64,000 nucleotides of DNA, from the NCBI GenBank assembly GCA_015065425.1, contig SVQH01000006.1:46855-110854 (forward strand), written 5' to 3'. This DNA comes from Oscillospiraceae bacterium (GTDB lineage: Bacteria; Bacillota; Clostridia; Oscillospirales; Acutalibacteraceae). A program made the position numbers and the translations under genes. Below are positions 61,623 through 64,000 of this stretch, piece after piece. The notes beneath the pieces were generated by a model. The model did not search any database and had not been told where the DNA came from. It was given only the letters and a program-made list of their open reading frames with translations. Position 1 is the first letter of the stretch. Each line of letters opens with the position of its first letter.

Positions 61623-63869
61623 ATGAGACAAGTAATTAATTTTAATGCAAAATGGGCATTTACCAAGAATGCAGATTCCGTTCCTTCTGAAATCAACAAA
61701 AAATGGGATTTCGTAAATCTGCCTCATTCATGGAATGCCATTGACGGACAGGACGGAGATAATGATTATTACAGAGGAACAGCCTATTATGCAAAACCCT
61801 TCAATAAGGCTGACCTTCCCGAAGCAGACTGTTATTACCTCGAAATTAAAGGTGCCAATTCCTCCGCAGATGTATATCTCAACGGTAAGAATATTGCACA
61901 TCATGACGGCGGTTATTCAACCTGGAGAGTTGATATGACAGAATATCTTGAAGCCGTGAATCTTCTTGTCATTGCTGTTGATAATTCTGCAAATAACCGT
62001 GTTTATCCTCAGATGGCAGACTTTACCTTTTACGGCGGTCTATACAGAGATGTAAACATTATCTGTGTTAACAAGGCACACTTTGACCTTGATTATTACG
62101 GAGCCCCCGGAATCAAGGTAACTCCCGAGATAAACGGAAATAATGCCGATGTGGAAATTGAGGTTTTTCTTTCAGGAAAAGAAGTGTCTCAGAATATCCG
62201 TTATGTAATTGAAGATAAAGAGGGGAATACTGTTGCAGAGTGTGTTTGTGAAAAAAACTGTGCAGTTCTCAGAATAGAAAATGTTCATCTTTGGCAGGGA
62301 AGACCGGATCCTTATCTTTACGTTGCAAAGGCAGAAATTATTGAAGACGGTAAAGTTCTTGATAATGTATCAGCCCGTTTCGGTTGCCGTACCTTTAATA
62401 TTGACTCCGAAAACGGATTTATCCTTAACGGCAAGGAATATCCTCTCAGAGGTGTTTCCCGTCATCAGGATCGCTGGGGTAAGGGTAATGCACTGTCAAA
62501 AGAAGACCACGAAGAGGATATCGCTCTTATTATGGAAGTCGGTGCTACAACCATCCGTCTTGCTCATTATCAGCATGACCAGTATTTTTATGATCTCTGC
62601 GATGAAAACGGACTTGTTATCTGGGCTGAAATTCCATATATTTCAAAGCAGATGCCCGAGGGCAGAGAAAATACCGTTTCTCAGATGAAAGAGCTTATTT
62701 CGCAGAATTATAACCATCCTTCCATTGTTGTATGGGGACTTTCAAATGAAATAGGAATCGGCGGAAGTGATGAAGACCTTCTCGAAAATCACCGTATCCT
62801 TAATGATTTATGTCACGAAATGGATAAGACCCGTCTTACAACCGTTGCCGCAGTTTCAATGTGCGATATGAATGACCCCTATCTTCAGATTCCCGATGTG
62901 GTTTCTTATAATCACTATTTCGGCTGGTACGGCGGAGAAACCGCTATGAACGGACCTTGGTTTGATAAGTTCCATAAGACACATCCCAATATTCCCATTG
63001 GTTGCTCCGAATACGGATGTGAAGCTCTGGACTGGCATACATCAGAACCGAGACAGGGGGACTATACAGAAGAATATCAGGCATATTATCACGAGGAGCT
63101 TATAAAGCAGTTCTTTACAAGAAAGTATATGTGGGCAACTCATGTGTGGAATATGTTTGATTTCGGTGCTGATGCAAGAAACGAAGGCGGAGAAAACGGA
63201 CAGAATCACAAGGGACTTGTTACCTTTGACCGTAAGTATAAAAAGGACTCCTTCTACGCATATAAAGCATGGCTTTCCGATGAAAAGTTTGTTCACATCT
63301 GCGGTAAGCGTTATATAGACAGAGTGGAAGATGTAACAAAGGTTACGGTTTATTCCAATCTTCCCGAGGTAGAGCTTTTCTGTAACGGAGCTTCTCTCGG
63401 CAAAAAAGAGAGTGCCGAGCATTTCTTCTATTTTGATGTTCCCAATGTCGGTGAATCTGTTCTTAAGGCAGTTGCAGGGGAGTATACAGACGAAAGCTTT
63501 ATAAGAAAGGTCGACAGCTTCAATGAAGAATACAGACTTAAAGAAAAAGGTGCTGTTCTTAACTGGTTTGATATTGATGCTCCCGAAGGCTTCTTATCTC
63601 TTAATGATAAAATGAGCGATGTCATGGCAACTCCTCAGGGTATGATGTTATTCATGAGCATTGCAGGTAAGTTCATGGGAGGTGGCGAAGGCGGTAAAAT
63701 AAAGGCTGCCGGCTTTGAAGTAGGTCCCGAAATGATGGCTATGATGGGTGGCTTTACAGTGCTTCGTCTTTTCACACTTATCGGAGGAATGATGGACATC
63801 AAATTCACGAAGGAAGAACTTTTAGCACTTAATGCACAGCTCAATACAATTCCGAAGTCCGAAAAGTAA
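61623..63869 (+). CDS. Glycoside hydrolase family 2, probable beta-galactosidase
   Basis: 748 residues, no signal. Sugar-binding beta domain (1 to about 190: NLPHSWNAIDGQDGDNDYYRG, VDMTEYL), an immunoglobulin-like domain, and the TIM barrel from about 275 (PLRGVSRHQDRWGKGNAL). Acid/base Glu376 lies in WGLSNEIG and nucleophile Glu463 in CSEYGCEA. The last about 105 residues (from about 645) are a separate helical domain rich in Met and Gly (MSDVMATPQGMMLFMSIAG, EMMAMMGG) that is not part of the classic enzyme. It probably splits beta-galactosides brought in by the GPH symporter. AGGAGAG precedes ATG. Confidence 0.9.
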   Translation: MRQVINFNAKWAFTKNADSVPSEINKKWDFVNLPHSWNAIDGQDGDNDYYRGTAYYAKPFNKADLPEADCYYLEIKGANSSADVYLNGKNIAHHDGGYSTWRVDMTEYLEAVNLLVIAVDNSANNRVYPQMADFTFYGGLYRDVNIICVNKAHFDLDYYGAPGIKVTPEINGNNADVEIEVFLSGKEVSQNIRYVIEDKEGNTVAECVCEKNCAVLRIENVHLWQGRPDPYLYVAKAEIIEDGKVLDNVSARFGCRTFNIDSENGFILNGKEYPLRGVSRHQDRWGKGNALSKEDHEEDIALIMEVGATTIRLAHYQHDQYFYDLCDENGLVIWAEIPYISKQMPEGRENTVSQMKELISQNYNHPSIVVWGLSNEIGIGGSDEDLLENHRILNDLCHEMDKTRLTTVAAVSMCDMNDPYLQIPDVVSYNHYFGWYGGETAMNGPWFDKFHKTHPNIPIGCSEYGCEALDWHTSEPRQGDYTEEYQAYYHEELIKQFFTRKYMWATHVWNMFDFGADARNEGGENGQNHKGLVTFDRKYKKDSFYAYKAWLSDEKFVHICGKRYIDRVEDVTKVTVYSNLPEVELFCNGASLGKKESAEHFFYFDVPNVGESVLKAVAGEYTDESFIRKVDSFNEEYRLKEKGAVLNWFDIDAPEGFLSLNDKMSDVMATPQGMMLFMSIAGKFMGGGEGGKIKAAGFEVGPEMMAMMGGFTVLRLFTLIGGMMDIKFTKEELLALNAQLNTIPKSEK

Positions 63870-63870
63870 T

Positions 63871-63980
63871 AAGAAAAAATCTTACGATTTATCAACCCCC
63901 TGCCCCCATGCTCGGGGGAATCGGTGTTTCTTGACATAAGCAAATTACTTACGATACAAGTAATTTCCTATATAATAAAC
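63871..63980 (+). repeat. Dispersed 110-bp repeat, copy 2
   Basis: Inverted relative to 19981-20090, with about a dozen differences. It includes hairpins CCCCC-ATGCTC-GGGGG (63904-63918) and AAATTACTT .. AAGTAATTT. It begins directly after the beta-galactosidase stop and may double as its terminator. Confidence 0.8.
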
Positions 63981-64000
63981 AAAAAAGTCAGCCGCAGGAT

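Overview
The window looks like the chromosome of a low-GC, anaerobic Clostridia-type Firmicute, most likely a gut or rumen member of the Ruminococcaceae/Oscillospiraceae. This is inferred from strong AGGAGG-type ribosome sites, consensus TTGACA-17-TATAAT promoters, a V-type ATPase operon, manganese catalase, many ECF/ABC/MATE transporters, and fucosidase/beta-galactosidase genes for host or plant glycans. No rRNA, CRISPR array, prophage or transposase was seen. One tRNA gene (Leu, UAA) is present.

Layout. 1-287: a probable structured non-coding RNA leaving the left edge on the minus strand, back to back with a promoter for a degenerate RecQ-like protein (288-1292) and a Gfo/Idh/MocA oxidoreductase. 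2418-11057: a complete nine-gene V-type ATPase operon (G-I-K-E-C-F-A-B-D) with its own promoter and terminator; the K subunit keeps all the residues of the Na+ site known from Enterococcus hirae. 11070-16035: secreted metallophosphoesterase, MATE exporter, Mn-catalase and two overlapping TetR-type regulators. 16064-19977: a long inverted repeat, then a 1194-residue secreted protein with Cys-rich C-terminal repeats and an amphipathic tail. 19981-28442: first copy of a dispersed repeat, tRNA-Leu, metallophosphoesterase, DUF3842 protein, an ECF S component behind a probable attenuator leader, an M28 peptidase, a secreted PHP protein and a CopA copper ATPase whose C-terminus is a CopZ-like domain with its own internal ribosome site.

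28616-32327: a three-gene operon of condensation-like protein, AMP-ligase and acyl carrier protein (a dissociated NRPS-like unit), followed by MITE-like hairpin repeats. 32371-44020: MacB/FtsX-type ABC transporter with a coiled-coil permease, aldose epimerase, an unassigned secreted protein, and a response regulator/histidine kinase/HtrA envelope-stress module. 44062-50220: an ABC transporter with a CARDB-like accessory protein, next to its own two-component system. 50279-56163: a ferredoxin reductase/CrtI-like desaturase pair, SGNH hydrolase, Cys-rich membrane protein and secreted EEP-family phosphatase. 56236-63869: a glycan-use locus with GH95 fucosidase, AraC regulator, GPH sugar symporter and GH2 beta-galactosidase. 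The window ends in a second, inverted copy of the dispersed repeat.

The most unusual items are the nested copZ start inside copA, the split C/A/ACP operon, the covarying dispersed repeat, the orphan leader before the ECF S gene, the left-edge RNA and the helicase relative that has lost its ATPase motifs. All functional assignments rest on motifs read by eye; no database search was possible.
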